Assembly (NCBI GenBank): GCA_963676605.2 | Contig: CAXXSP010000066.1 | Span: forward strand, 20,178 to 84,177 | Direction: 5' to 3' | DNA from: SABI01 sp963676605 | Lineage (GTDB): Bacteria; Spirochaetota; Spirochaetia; Sphaerochaetales; Sphaerochaetaceae | Length of the DNA stretch: 64,000 nucleotides | Shown: positions 17,298 through 26,979 of the stretch, one piece after another | How positions within the stretch are numbered: the first letter of the stretch is position 1 | Layout of the letters: each line of letters begins with the position of its first letter | The notes under the pieces: model-generated | Told to the model about the DNA's origin: nothing | The model's input: the letters and a program-made list of their open reading frames with translations, nothing else | Database searches by the model: none | Position numbers and translations under genes: made by a program

Positions 17298-17921
17298 ATG
17301 GAATATCTGTTTGAAGGCGTACGCGATTTCACAAGCAATGATTTCATCCATTTCAAAGAGCTGTTCGGGGCGCTTGAGAAGCAGCAGAAACCACACTCGC
17401 TCTTTATCTCCTGCTCCGATTCCCGTATCGTTCCCTCCCTGATCACAAAAACACTTCCCGGTGAACTCTTCATCATACGGAACATTGCGAATATAGTGCC
17501 GTACCATCACGATTCACAGGAATTTCTCTCTACCACCTCAGCCATTGAATATGCGGTGCAGGTGCTGGGTGTGGAGAACATCATCGTCTGCGGCCACTCC
17601 AACTGTGGAGGCTGCAATGCCCTCTATGCAGAAGAACATGCACTTGATCATGCTCCCCATACGAAAAAATGGCTTGAGCTGGCACGTCCGGTGAAGGAGA
17701 TGGTGGAAAGAGATCCTGAACTTATGAGTGATGTGGTGAAAAGGGAGTGGGTCACTGAGCAGCTCAATGTCGTGGAACAGAGGAGCCACCTCCTCACCTA
17801 CCCCTATATCAGGGAGAAGGTGAAAGAGGGGAAACTGAATATTCTGGGGTGGTACTATATGATAGGAACCGGTGAGGTGTTCAACTACGATGAGGAGAAG
17901 CACTGCTTCTGCCTCATCTGA
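17298..17921 (+). CDS. Beta-class carbonic anhydrase
   Basis: A 207-aa beta carbonic anhydrase, hydrating CO2 to bicarbonate. Zinc ligands are visible: C39 in CSDSR (with the D41/R43 dyad), then H100 and C103 in CGHSNCGGC. Length is normal. GGAGG sits 5 bp before the ATG. Its last ~22 codons lie in a 131-bp segment duplicated at 19378-19508, on the far side of the DUF4143 gene. Confidence 0.96.
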   Translation: MEYLFEGVRDFTSNDFIHFKELFGALEKQQKPHSLFISCSDSRIVPSLITKTLPGELFIIRNIANIVPYHHDSQEFLSTTSAIEYAVQVLGVENIIVCGHSNCGGCNALYAEEHALDHAPHTKKWLELARPVKEMVERDPELMSDVVKREWVTEQLNVVEQRSHLLTYPYIREKVKEGKLNILGWYYMIGTGEVFNYDEEKHCFCLI

Positions 17922-17985
17922 CCCTTAGTTTCTCTGAGGCAGTTCCAGGATCGTCACCACATCCTTCAGGTGAGAGATGATCGGC
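17855..17985 (+). repeat. 131-bp direct repeat, copy 1 (carbonic anhydrase end + aldo/keto reductase end)
   Basis: It aligns without gaps to 19378-19508. The carbonic anhydrase part is intact here, including its stop; the rest is a stranded copy of the last ~19 codons of the aldo/keto reductase. The last ~62 bp of the two copies are identical, while the carbonic anhydrase part differs at several positions. The two copies flank the DUF4143 ATPase gene. Confidence 0.85.
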
Positions 17986-17993
17986 TGTAATGA

Positions 17994-19202
17994 TCATGAG
18001 CGTTCAAGCAGAAAATCAAGAATGTTCATCACCCTGATTCCTGAGAAATCGTTGTACACCGTCCTATCCATCGTAAGAACAACCTTCGGATAATTATCGT
18101 CTATAGCAGCTAGGGGACGCAGTTCCCTGGCACGTGTGTCCTCATCCATGATCGTCGCGCTTACCTGATAATAGATCCGCTCATCCGTTTTTTCTGCAAT
18201 GAAATCCACTTCGAGGTTGTTGATCTTCCCAATGGAGACTTCATAGCCCCTTCTCAGGAGTTCAAGGAATACTATATTCTCAAGGATACGGCCGTAGTCG
18301 GTATTCTTCAGCCCTGTCAGTCTGTTCCTCAGACCGGTATCCACCATATAATATTTCTCATACGTCTTGAGGAACATCTTTCCCTTCATATCATATCTGT
18401 TCGCCTTGTAGATAATGAAAGCCTGTTCCAGCATCGCCAGGTAATTGTCGATTGTTTCATGCGAACTCGTCCTGCCGGTACTGGTCAGATAGTCACAGAT
18501 TTTCTTCGTAGAGACCGTACATCCGATGTGTGCTGCGATGTATCTCAGAAGGCTTTCAAGAAGGACTGTATCTCTTACTTTATGTCTTCTCATCACATCT
18601 TTTACAATAACGGTGTTATAGACACCGTCAAGAAACGGCGGAATGGTTTGAGGGGTATCCAGTAGATCGGTTATGGGAGGAAGAGAGCCGTATTCAAGAT
18701 ATCTTGAGAACTTTTCATCAATGGATCGTAATGTATCATCTTGTACAAAAGTGAGGTATTCCTGAAATGAGAGCGGTTGCATCTCAATCTCAACATATCT
18801 TCCGGAAAGCAGTGTCGACAATTCCGCAGAAAGGAGATAGGCGTTTGATCCGGTGATATATATATCGACTGAAGGATCAAGGAAAAGAGAATTGACTTCC
18901 TTCTCCCAGGCTTCAACCTGCTGGATCTCATCAAGGAGAATATAGTGTTTCAGTTCTGACTTCTCTCTTCTGTCTTTAATGAGCGTATGGAGCTCTCTGA
19001 AATCTGTCACGTTCAGATAATCATATGATTCAAAGTTGATCTGTATGATCTGTTCTTCCGCTACCCCGCTATCCAGCAGCTCCCGGGAAAATAACGACAG
19101 GATAGAGGATTTCCCGCAACGACGAACACCGGTGATCACTTTGATCAGAGGCTTATCCCGGAACATCATCAGCTGTGATAGATAAAGCTCTCGTCTTATC
19201 AT
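17994..19202 (-). CDS. AAA ATPase with DUF4143 domain
   Basis: A 402-aa protein of the widespread AAA_14/DUF4143 family. Walker A is GVRRCGKSS (residues 25-33) and Walker B is ILLDEIQ. The C-terminal DUF4143 region carries YYMVDTGLRN and LENIVFLELLRRGYEVSIG, then an EVDFIAEK...YYQV stretch reminiscent of a PD-(D/E)XK fold. The biological role of this family is unknown; members occur in many copies in anaerobes and look mobile. GGAGAAG precedes the ATG. It is inserted between two convergent genes and flanked by a 131-bp duplication of their junction, which supports acquisition as a cassette. Confidence 0.93.
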   Translation of the reverse strand: MIRRELYLSQLMMFRDKPLIKVITGVRRCGKSSILSLFSRELLDSGVAEEQIIQINFESYDYLNVTDFRELHTLIKDRREKSELKHYILLDEIQQVEAWEKEVNSLFLDPSVDIYITGSNAYLLSAELSTLLSGRYVEIEMQPLSFQEYLTFVQDDTLRSIDEKFSRYLEYGSLPPITDLLDTPQTIPPFLDGVYNTVIVKDVMRRHKVRDTVLLESLLRYIAAHIGCTVSTKKICDYLTSTGRTSSHETIDNYLAMLEQAFIIYKANRYDMKGKMFLKTYEKYYMVDTGLRNRLTGLKNTDYGRILENIVFLELLRRGYEVSIGKINNLEVDFIAEKTDERIYYQVSATIMDEDTRARELRPLAAIDDNYPKVVLTMDRTVYNDFSGIRVMNILDFLLERS

Positions 19203-19377
19203 GACTTCTCCTGATCAAATTATACTTTACATTTCTTTTATTTTCAAATAATTATTCGAGTATACCTGAAAAACTTTGGATATTTTATACATATTTCAGG
19301 TATAACTTAAAAATCACGGCACAATTCATTCATAGAAGCATTTCTTCTAAAAGGTGAAAAATAAATACTCTGAGGTT

Positions 19378-19508
19378 CTATATGATAGGGACCGGAGAGG
19401 TCGCAGGCTGCGATGAGGAGAAGTACTGCTTCTGCCTCATCAGACCCTTAGTTTCTCTGAGGCAGTTCCAGGATCGTCACCACATCCTTCAGGTGAGAGA
19501 TGATCGGC
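19378..19508 (+). repeat. 131-bp direct repeat, copy 2
   Basis: Here the aldo/keto reductase end is intact. The left part is a decayed copy of the carbonic anhydrase C-terminus (MIGTGEV, then DEEK and CFCLI) that has lost its stop codon (TGA to AGA). See copy 1 at 17855. Confidence 0.85.
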
Positions 19509-20578
19509 AGGTGCTGGGGACAGCTTGTCTCACACTCTCCGCACTCGATGCAGGCCGAAGCCTTTCCTCTTCCCGAGGAGACCAGGTTGTTGTAATAGAT
19601 GTTCTGAAGTGTGAAGCCTTTCCCGTTCGAGAGTTTCTGTGCATTGAGAAGGCCGAAATACTCGGGGATCGCGATATTCTCGGGGCATCCGTCCACACAG
19701 TATCGGCAGGCGGTACAGGCGACTTCGATATTCTCCTTCATAACCGATACCGCCTCTGCTACGATTTCCTGTTCCTTCTCATCAAGAGGGTGAAAATCGT
19801 TCATGTACCCGGTATTGTCCTTCAGCTGTGCAAGGTCGGACATGCCGCTGAGCACCATAAACACCCCTTCCAGCCCTGCTGCATATCTGACAGCCCAGGA
19901 GGCTGCCGAGGCGCCGGGAGCAAGGGAAGAGAACATCGCAGAGATCTGAGGCGGAACATCGGCGAGCATGCCGCCCTTCACCGGTTCCATGACGATGATG
20001 GGAATGTTATGCTTTCTTGCCACTTCATAGCAGGCACCCGACTGGATACCTGCGTTGTCCCAGTCAAGATAATTGATCTGCAGCTGTACGAACTCAACCT
20101 CCGGATGGGCAGTGAGTATCGTATCGAGGAGCTCTGCGTTGTCATGAAAGGAGAACCCGAGTCTCCGTATCTTCCCCTCCTTCTGTTTCTGTTTCAGGAA
20201 GGAGAAGCTGTCGAACTTCTGGATGGCAGCATAGTGATCTATGGAGAGGTTATGAAGGAGGTAGTAGTCAAAGTAATCGACGCCCACCTTTTCAAGCTGT
20301 TCGTCGAAAATTCTTTCCTGGTCTCCCTCGTTCTTCAAAACCATAGTAGGCAGCTTCGATGCGACAAGGAAGGAGTCCCTCTGATGCCGTTTTACCAGAC
20401 ACTCCCTGACAGCGATCTCGCTCTGATGAGCGTGGTACATATAGGCGGTATCGAAATAGGTGAAGCCCTGAGAGAGAAATTCATCTATCATCTCCTCGAA
20501 AGCCTTATAATCAATACTGCTCTGATCTTGTGGATCTGTCAGGGGCAATCGCATGCACCCGAATCCAAGTTTCTTCAT
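19448..20578 (-). CDS. Aldo/keto reductase with C-terminal 4Fe-4S ferredoxin domain
   Basis: A 376-aa protein. The N-terminal ~270 residues form an AKR barrel (KLGFGCMRLPL, FDTAYMYH with the catalytic Tyr, LLHNL). The C-terminal ~100 residues carry two cysteine clusters, CTACRYCVDGCPENI and CIECGECETSCPQ, typical of two 4Fe-4S sites. Such proteins are common in anaerobes; their physiological substrates are poorly known. I start at ATG 20578, six bases after GGAG, rather than at 20590. Its 3' end lies in the 131-bp duplication. Confidence 0.93.
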   Translation of the reverse strand: MKKLGFGCMRLPLTDPQDQSSIDYKAFEEMIDEFLSQGFTYFDTAYMYHAHQSEIAVRECLVKRHQRDSFLVASKLPTMVLKNEGDQERIFDEQLEKVGVDYFDYYLLHNLSIDHYAAIQKFDSFSFLKQKQKEGKIRRLGFSFHDNAELLDTILTAHPEVEFVQLQINYLDWDNAGIQSGACYEVARKHNIPIIVMEPVKGGMLADVPPQISAMFSSLAPGASAASWAVRYAAGLEGVFMVLSGMSDLAQLKDNTGYMNDFHPLDEKEQEIVAEAVSVMKENIEVACTACRYCVDGCPENIAIPEYFGLLNAQKLSNGKGFTLQNIYYNNLVSSGRGKASACIECGECETSCPQHLPIISHLKDVVTILELPQRN

Positions 20579-20811
20579 ACTATTCTCCATTCTCTTACAT
20601 CTGGTGGGGTTCCCTGTAGTATAAAGGAGGGAAAAGGCGATGAACAGAGAGAATTCCTGTCACTTCATCTCACAATCGAAACGAATAGCATCATCATTTC
20701 ACCGGTGGTGAGAATCGTGTAAAAAGGTACGGAAAGTCGCTGTTCTTTCGTTTCCCCTTTGCCTCCTTCGATCACTCTCCGAGAGTTATGATTTCCTGTC
20801 CTCAGATACAC

Positions 20812-20840
20812 TTGACCATCGCATCTGTTTTCGCTAGTAT
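20812..20840 (+). promoter_or_regulatory. Promoter of tRNA-Gly
   Basis: -35 TTGACC (20812-20817), a 17-bp spacer, -10 TAGTAT (20835-20840), and the tRNA 13 bp downstream. A close match to the sigma-70 consensus. Confidence 0.8.
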
Positions 20841-20853
20841 TCATTCGGTGTTC

Positions 20854-20925
20854 GCGAGAGTAGCTCAGTGGTAGAGCTCCACCTTGCCAAGGTGGATGTC
20901 GCGGGTTCAAATCCCGTCTCTCGCT
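20854..20925 (+). tRNA. tRNA-Gly (GCC)
   Basis: A full cloverleaf. Acceptor GCGAGAG pairs with CTCTCGC, the anticodon arm CCACC-TTGCCAA-GGTGG shows anticodon GCC, and the T arm is GCGGG-TTCAAAT-CCCGT. The discriminator base is T, as usual for glycine. CCA is not encoded. Confidence 0.97.
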
Positions 20926-20930
20926 TGCTC

Positions 20931-20960
20931 AGCGACCCGAGTACCCGGGTCGCTTTTTTT
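20931..20960 (+). terminator. Rho-independent terminator of tRNA-Gly
   Basis: Stem AGCGACCCG/CGGGTCGCT with a short loop, followed by seven T's, 6 bp after the tRNA. Confidence 0.92.
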
Positions 20961-21047
20961 CATGAATGCCGAATCAGAGAACCACTTGCCCTTTTAGATG
21001 GGCATGTTTACTATAGATACATCTGACGAGGAGAAGGATATATTAAA

Positions 21048-22393
21048 ATGATTGTGAAACAGGAAGTAAAGGACCTCGAGAAGTCCCAGGTAGAATTATC
21101 TATCACCGTTGAACAGAAGGCTCTTAAAGAAGCATATGATAAAGTCGTTGCAAAGTACCTGAAGACAGTACAACTGCCCGGCTTCAGAAAGGGCAAGGTA
21201 CCGAAAAACGTTCTCGAGAACAAGATCGGTGAAGGGATGCAGGAAGAAAGCGTCTACACCGTTATCGACGAAGCTGTCCAGAAGGCCATTGAAGAGGTCG
21301 AAGAGGCAAAGAAGCCTATCGCCTACTCCACTCCTTCTCTCCAGGATGAAGAGAATATTTCCAAGAGTATTGATGCAGATCTCACTTTCTCTGTTGTATA
21401 TGATGTCTTCCCCGCCATCGAGCTCCCTGCTTACACCGAGCAGAGTGTCGACGTGAAGAAGATCGTCATCTCCGATGAGACAGTTGACAATGAGATCGAG
21501 AAGATCAGAGACCAGAATGCGATGGTTATCGAGAAGGACAAGAAGATCGAGGATGGAGATATCATCACCGTCGATTATGTCGAGCTCGATGAGGATGATG
21601 AGGAAGTCGCAGGCACCAGCCGCAAGGACTTTATCTTCACTGTCGGAACCGGTTCTAACTTCTACAAGATCGACACTGACGTGGTCGGCATGGCGAAGGA
21701 TGAGGAGAAGGTTATCGAGAAGACCTTCGGTGAAGACCATGATGTTGCAGAGTATGCAGGAAAGAGCATCAAGTTGAAGGTTGCAGTCAAACTCGTGAAG
21801 GTACGTGACGTTCCTGAACTTGATGATGAGTTCGCACAGGATGTGGCTGAAGAGTACAAGACTGTCGCGGACCTGAAGAAGGGAACCAAAGAGAAGCTCG
21901 AGAAATCCGTTGAGAATCATCTCAAGGAAGAGAAACTCAGTACAACTCCTCGATGCACTCCTCGAGAAGACTGAGTTCAGCATTCCCCAGTCGATGATCG
22001 ATGCAGAGATCGAAAAACTCCTGGAGACGTTTCGTCAGCCAGTCTGGCATGCCTGAAGAGCAGCTCATGCAGTACCTTGCCATGAGCGGCCAGGACAAGA
22101 GCGCGTTCACCGAAGGATGGATCCCCTCTGCAGAGAAGAACCTCAGAATCCAGCTCCTCATCGAGAAGATCAAGGAGAAAGAGAACTTCGAGGTGAGCGA
22201 GGAAGAGCTCAACAAGGAAGTTGAAACTCAGCTCAAGGACATCACGGACGAGAGCACGAAGAACTACTATACCGAGATCATCAAGGATGACCTCAAGACC
22301 CGTAAGGCAAGTGACTTCCTCCTCGAGAAGAATACCTTCAATGAGAAAGAAGAAGTAAACTACGACGAGATCATGACTCAGCACAACCACTAA
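21048..22393 (+). CDS. tig: Trigger factor (two +1 frameshifts)
   Basis: The ribosome-associated folding chaperone and prolyl isomerase. The first 298 codons read cleanly through the ribosome-binding domain (LPGFRKGKVPKNVLENK carries the conserved GFRxGKxP signature) and the PPIase domain. The C-terminal chaperone arm continues in two other frames: VQLLDALLEKTEFSIPQSMID, then FVSQSGMPEEQLMQYLAMSG onwards to the stop at 22393. The two breaks are single-base insertions near 21940 and 22026. With both removed the protein would be about 447 aa, normal for Tig. It heads the tig-clpP-clpX series, a conserved order. The frameshifts look like sequencing error. Confidence 0.9.
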
Positions 22394-22427
22394 GTCATTC
22401 AGAATACTATAGACCACAGGAGAACGT

Positions 22428-23047
22428 ATGAAGGATATGCATGAAACAGTAACTCAGTCGCTGGGTACCGATGGTGATCGAACACTCAGGTATCGGAGAG
22501 CGTTCATTGGATATCTATTCACGTCTCCTGAAGGGACAGAATCATTATCCTCGGAGAGGAAGTGAACAATGTGACAGCAAACCTCGTTGTTGCCCAGCTG
22601 ATCTTCCTCGAATCTGAAGACCCGACCAAGGATATCTCTCTCTATATCAACTCCCCTGGCGGTTCTGTCACCTGCCGGGCTTGCGATCTACGACACCATG
22701 CAGTACATCAAGTGTGACGTACAGACGATCTGTCTCGGACAGGCAGCCAGCATGGGAGCTCTCCTCCTTGCAGCGGGAGCCCCGGGGAAAACGGTATGTT
22801 CTCCCCTCCTCTCCGTGTCATGATCCACCAGCCGTTCGGGCGGTGTCGGCGGCCGTGTGTGAGCGATATCAAGATCCACGCAAAAGGAGCTGCTGAGAAT
22901 CAAGCAGCTCAGCATCGAGTACTTTGCTCACCATACAGGAAAGGATAAGGGAAACGATCGCGCAGGACCTTGAGAGAGACTATTTCTTTTACTGCGGCAG
23001 AATCAGTCGAGTACGGTCTTGCCGACCGTATCATGGCAAGGAGCTGA
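22428..23047 (+). CDS. clpP: ATP-dependent Clp protease proteolytic subunit (many frameshifts)
   Basis: No single frame covers it, but splicing frames gives an essentially complete ClpP. It runs from LVPMVIEHSGIGERSLDIYSRLL and INSPGGSVTAGLAIYDTM through the catalytic serine in GQAASMGALLLAAG and the catalytic histidine in MIHQPSGGVGG to the end LADRIMARS. I count about ten insertions, mostly one base repeating its neighbour (near 22465, 22532, 22672, 22793, 22815, 22834, 22857, 22879, 22947 and 22990). Restored length is about 203 aa. ClpP forms the tetradecameric serine protease served by ClpX, encoded 2 bp downstream. Confidence 0.85.
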
Positions 23048-23049
23048 CA

Positions 23050-24314
23050 ATGGCACGAAATGCGAAGGTATGTTCCTTCTGTGGACGCGGTGTCCAGGAA
23101 GTTAAGACCCTCTTCTACGGGCCCGGAGTAGCTATCTGCAACTACTGTGTCGAATAACTGCAATGACATGATGCTCAATGACCCCACTCTTCTTTCAGAC
23201 GATGGAGAGTTCGAAGGTCTCAGTGAGATTCCGACACCGAAAGAGATCCATGACTATCTTGATGACTACGTCATCGGACAGGAAGCCGCCAAGAAGGTGC
23301 TTTCTGTGGCAGTCTTACAACCACTACAAGAGAGTGAAATACGAACTATCAGTTCAAGAAAGACGGTCTTGAAATGGACAAGTCCAATATCCTGATGATC
23401 GGCCCCACCGGAACGGGAAAAACCCTTCTGGCCCGTACCCTTGCCCAGAAACTGCAGGTGCCCTTCGCTATCGCGGATGCGACCACCCTCACCGAGGCAG
23501 GATATGTCGGAGAAGATGTTGAGAACATCCTGCTTAAACTGATCCAGGCTGCAAACAACGATATCAAGAAGGCGGAACAGGGAATCATCTTCATCGATGA
23601 GATCGATAAGATCGCCAACGAAGAGCGAGGAACGTCTCGATCACCCGTGATGTCTCCGGAGAAGGGTGTCCAGCAGGCACTGCTCAAGATCATTGAAGGC
23701 CACCGAAGCCTCGGTTCCCTCCCCAGGGGGGGAGAAAAACATCCCAACCAGGAGATGCTGAAGATCAACACGAGAAATATCCTCTTCATCGTCGGCGGAG
23801 CCTTTGTCGGCCTCGACAAGGTGATTGAGAAACGGGTCAGCGCCCATCAGATGGGCTTCGGTGCCCACCTGATCGAAGGGGCAGATGAGACGAACTCGAA
23901 ACTCTACACCCAGATGCATCCGGATGACCTGATCAAGTTCGGCCTCATCCCTGAATTCATCGGCCGTCTCCCCATTCATGTCGCACTCAACGACCTGAAG
24001 AAGGAAGATTTGATGCAGATCATCACCGAGCCGAAGAACTCGATCGTAAAGCAGTACAACGGCCTCCCTCAAACTTGATGATGTAGACCTGACCTTCCTC
24101 CCCGAAGCGATCGAAGCTATCGCAGAAAAGTCCTATCGAACAGAAGACCGGAGCACGCCGGACTCAGAAGTATTGTGGGAGAACATGATGATCGAAGTGA
24201 TGTTACGACATCCCCTCCCGCAAGGAGATAACGGAAGTGGTCATCGACCGTGACGCTGTTGAACACATGAGACTCCCGCTCCCTCTCCTTGAAGCTGACG
24301 ACGAAACTGCCTGA
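23050..24314 (+). CDS. clpX: ClpX AAA+ unfoldase (frameshifted)
   Basis: The ATPase that feeds substrates to ClpP. The N-terminal zinc-binding domain is CSFCGRGVQEV...CNYC. Next come DYVIGQEAAKKVLSVAVYNHYKR, Walker A GPTGTGKT, ADATTLTEAGYVGEDVE, Walker B IIFIDEIDK, and the sensor/pore region to LIPEFIGRLP. The longest clean piece is 23374-24078. The end reads in mixed frames (SIEQKTGARGLRSIVENMMIEVMYDIPS) to a TGA at 24312. Single-base insertions near 23155, 23315, 24067, 24133, 24152, 24178 and 24206 break it. Restored length is about 415 aa, as expected. Confidence 0.88.
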
Positions 24315-24324
24315 GAGAATTACT

Positions 24325-25354
24325 ATGTTTACCTACCCTGAAGTAGAGCCTGCAGTACTCGACCTCGATACACAATGCGTCGAGTGCTGTCGTTGTCGCC
24401 ATGTCTCCCCCAGACGGAGGACTGTATTCACTCGCAGATTGCCATGGGGAAACTGCTTTCCTCCATGTCTGTCGGATGTGCATCTCGTCAATGCCGGACC
24501 CTTTCAGCGCAAAGAGATCAAGAAGTATGAACCACTGTTCGCGGATCATATCGATGAAAAGTCTCAAGGCGAAGAATCCGCTTGTCGTGATCGTCGACTG
24601 CTCCACCGTCGACAGGATCGGACATATCGCAGACGAAATCGAAGGACTCAAGACCCTCGTCATCGACCACCATGCATCGGGAGAACCCTTCGGAGGACGC
24701 CTCGTACATCGTGACGAAATCCTTCTCCACCACCTTGTGCATCATGCAGCTCTACAAGGCCCTCGAGATACCGCTCTCGAAGGAGATCGCGGAACATATC
24801 TTCTACGGCTTCGCCACCGATACCGGGTATATGAAATTCATCGGACCCTACCGGGGCGAGACCTTCTCTCTTCGTGGGGGAACTCGTCGAAGCAGGCGTG
24901 AGCCCGAACGAAGTGAGCAATATGATGGAGGGGACCCATTCCCTTGCGAGCAGGAAATATCTTGCACGCCTCATCGATACCGCGTACGTAGGTCAGGGGA
25001 CGGCGCAATCCTCATCGTAAAAGAAGAGCGAGCGAATTTCAAGCGAATTCAGCAAGGGAAGACCGACCGACAGATGTGCTCTATGCCCAGCTTCTTGCGG
25101 TAGAGAATGTGCAGGCAGTACTCTATTTCAAGCAGGGAGAAGATGATCTGTGGGAACTCGGGTTCCGTGCCTCCCATGCCTCACCTATCGATGTCGGAAC
25201 CATAGCCGCGTCCCTCGGCGGCGGAGGTCACAGAAAGGCTGCCGGTGCGACTGTTGCCATGCCCTTCGAGCCGTTGCTTTCGACCATCCTCTCAGGAATC
25301 GACACTCAGCTCACCGCACCACTAACACAAACGAACCAACTCATTACTCAGTAA
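24325..25354 (+). CDS. nrnA: DHH-family phosphoesterase, NrnA-like (frameshifted)
   Basis: A bifunctional oligoribonuclease/pAp phosphatase-type DHH-DHHA1 protein. Frames together show SPDGDCIHSQIAMG (metal site), VIVDCSTVDRIG, LVIDHHASGEPFGDASYIV (the DHH motif proper), FYGFATDTGYMKF and a C-terminal DHHA1 motif SLGGGGHRKAAGATV. It begins 10 bp after clpX and has at least seven single-base insertions. Restored length would be about 335 aa. Members degrade 2-5-nt RNAs or cyclic-dinucleotide products. I am confident of the family, less of the exact substrate. Confidence 0.82.
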
Positions 25355-25431
25355 GATCTTATTTTGTACTGGAATTGTATGGTGGCATGAATTCTGCCCT
25401 TTCACTCCTATCTCACCGATAGGAGGTTTCC

Positions 25432-26399
25432 ATGTATCCATCATCCACCATGACTCAGAAGGTACTCTCTACCCTTCAGACTCATCCCCGGTCATCGGCA
25501 CTGAAAAGAGAACTCTATGAGTTCTGCGAACGTATCATCTATACCTACCCGGTACAGATCAGGCTCCTTGCACAGGAGGAAGCAAGCGAACTGCTTCTGT
25601 CCGTCTATCCGAGAATAGGGAAACTTCTCGCGACCTTCACCGATCAGGGCATTCCCTTTGAAATCTATATGAAGAAGATCAGTTATCTCCCAGGCTGTCA
25701 GCTTTCAGAAAGTCAAGAGAAGGGAGAGAAGAAAATACGCCTGCGAAACCCTCACCGTGGAGGATATCGAGTATTACGCCCACACGTGGAAACGGACAAG
25801 TTTCACCGACAACAGGGTGAAGCACCTCTGGGACAGGGGAAGCCCCGCTTGCACAGGACTCAAAAAAAAGATATCAAGATCAGGACCGTTTCACAAAACG
25901 GGTCCTTCAGCTCATTCTTCTGTGCAGTGAACTGCTCAGCGCACCCCATATCGAGTTCTTGCAGATTACCTCGGAATTGGATGAGCTCGTCCTTGCCGGG
26001 ATGGTCAGAGGACTGCATCGAGCTCTCTCAGCGCCGGATCGAAATAAGTAACAGGAAAAAGAGGAATCAGGGACTCCCACTTTGCCGAGAAACAGTTCCT
26101 TGAGCGGGAGTATGATTACCTTTCTTCCGTAGATGCCCATCCGCAGTCTGTCAGTGAGACGATGAGAAAACTGAAAGTGCAGAATGCCTACTGGATGCAA
26201 TGAGAACACAGGTAGCTTCACGGCCCTCAAATATCACACACGCGGTAGCGGGAATCATCACGGAAAACACCGAAAGGTACGGTCGATTCAGGGCTGCAGG
26301 CCTTCTACAGATATCTGGAGAAGCGAGTGGACGCCTGAGAGTAATTTCAGGTACATTGAGTGGTATGAATCTATTATTCGCATCACAGAACAGACATAA
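25432..26399 (+). CDS. Hypothetical protein, frameshifted
   Basis: It starts at an ATG 5 bp after ATAGGAGG. The first ~85 codons are clean (HPRSSALKRELYEFCERIIY, GKLLATFTDQGIPFEIYMKKI). After that the frame changes several times (TVEDIEYYAHTWKRTSFTDN, HIEFLQITSELDELVLAGMVRGL, QAFYRYLEKRVD) and ends as SNFRYIEWYESIIRITEQT at 26399, overlapping rdgB. Restored length would be about 310 aa. I do not recognise a family. It is rich in aromatic and charged residues, with no membrane segment or signal. It lies between nrnA and rdgB, in the frameshift-rich stretch. Confidence 0.6.
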
Positions 26400-26964
26400 G
26401 ATGAGAGAGCTTTCGGCTCTTCTGGCTCCCCATACACTCACACTCCCCGAGGATATCGGGATCGAATATGAGTTCGAGGAAACCGGAACCTCCCTGATAG
26501 AGAACGCTATCGGAAAGGCCCTGCATTCTCTACTCCCTCACAGGAAAGCCGACCGTCTCCGACGATACCGGGACTCTTCGTCAGAGCCTTGAACGGAGAA
26601 CCCGGAGTGAAGACAGCCCGCTACGGTGAAGAAGCTGCAGGCAGAGAGCTCAGCAGCGAAGAGCGTAATGCCCTGCTGTTGAGTAACCTGAACGGAGTAC
26701 AGGGCTCTGACCGCTTCGGCAGCCTTTCAGTGTGCCATGGCACTCGTTCTCTCACCGGAAGAGAATCTACGTGTTCCAGGAATCTCTCGAAGGAGAGATC
26801 GCCGTTACGACCTCCGGAAGCGGCGGCTTCGGGTATGACCCCCGTCTTTCTTCCTTCCGGAGCGTGGAGTGAACCTCGCTGAAGTCAGTGATGCAGAGAA
26901 AAATGAGATCAGCCACCGGGGCAAGGCTGCAGCAGCCCTGAGCGAGATGCTGAATTTATCTTGA
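26365..26964 (+). CDS. rdgB: RdgB/HAM1 non-canonical purine NTP pyrophosphatase (frameshifted)
   Basis: It removes dITP/XTP-type nucleotides from the pool. MNLLFASQNRHKMRELSALL is the family N-terminus (normally ASxNxxKxxE), VSDDTGLFVRALNGEPGV the catalytic SDDSGL-like block, and SGSGGFGYDPVFLP and ISHRGKAA the C-terminal signature. At least five one-base insertions (for example near 26531, 26571, 26704 and 26859) split it. Restored length is about 197 aa, normal. The ATG at 26365 lies inside the end of the preceding gene. Confidence 0.86.
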
Positions 26965-26979
26965 AAGAGGAGAACTCGC

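Noticed and set aside
22428..24314. True decay of clpP and clpX
   Set aside because: The sequence between the breaks is fully conserved, the breaks are nearly all single-base insertions, and five other genes are hit in the same stretch.
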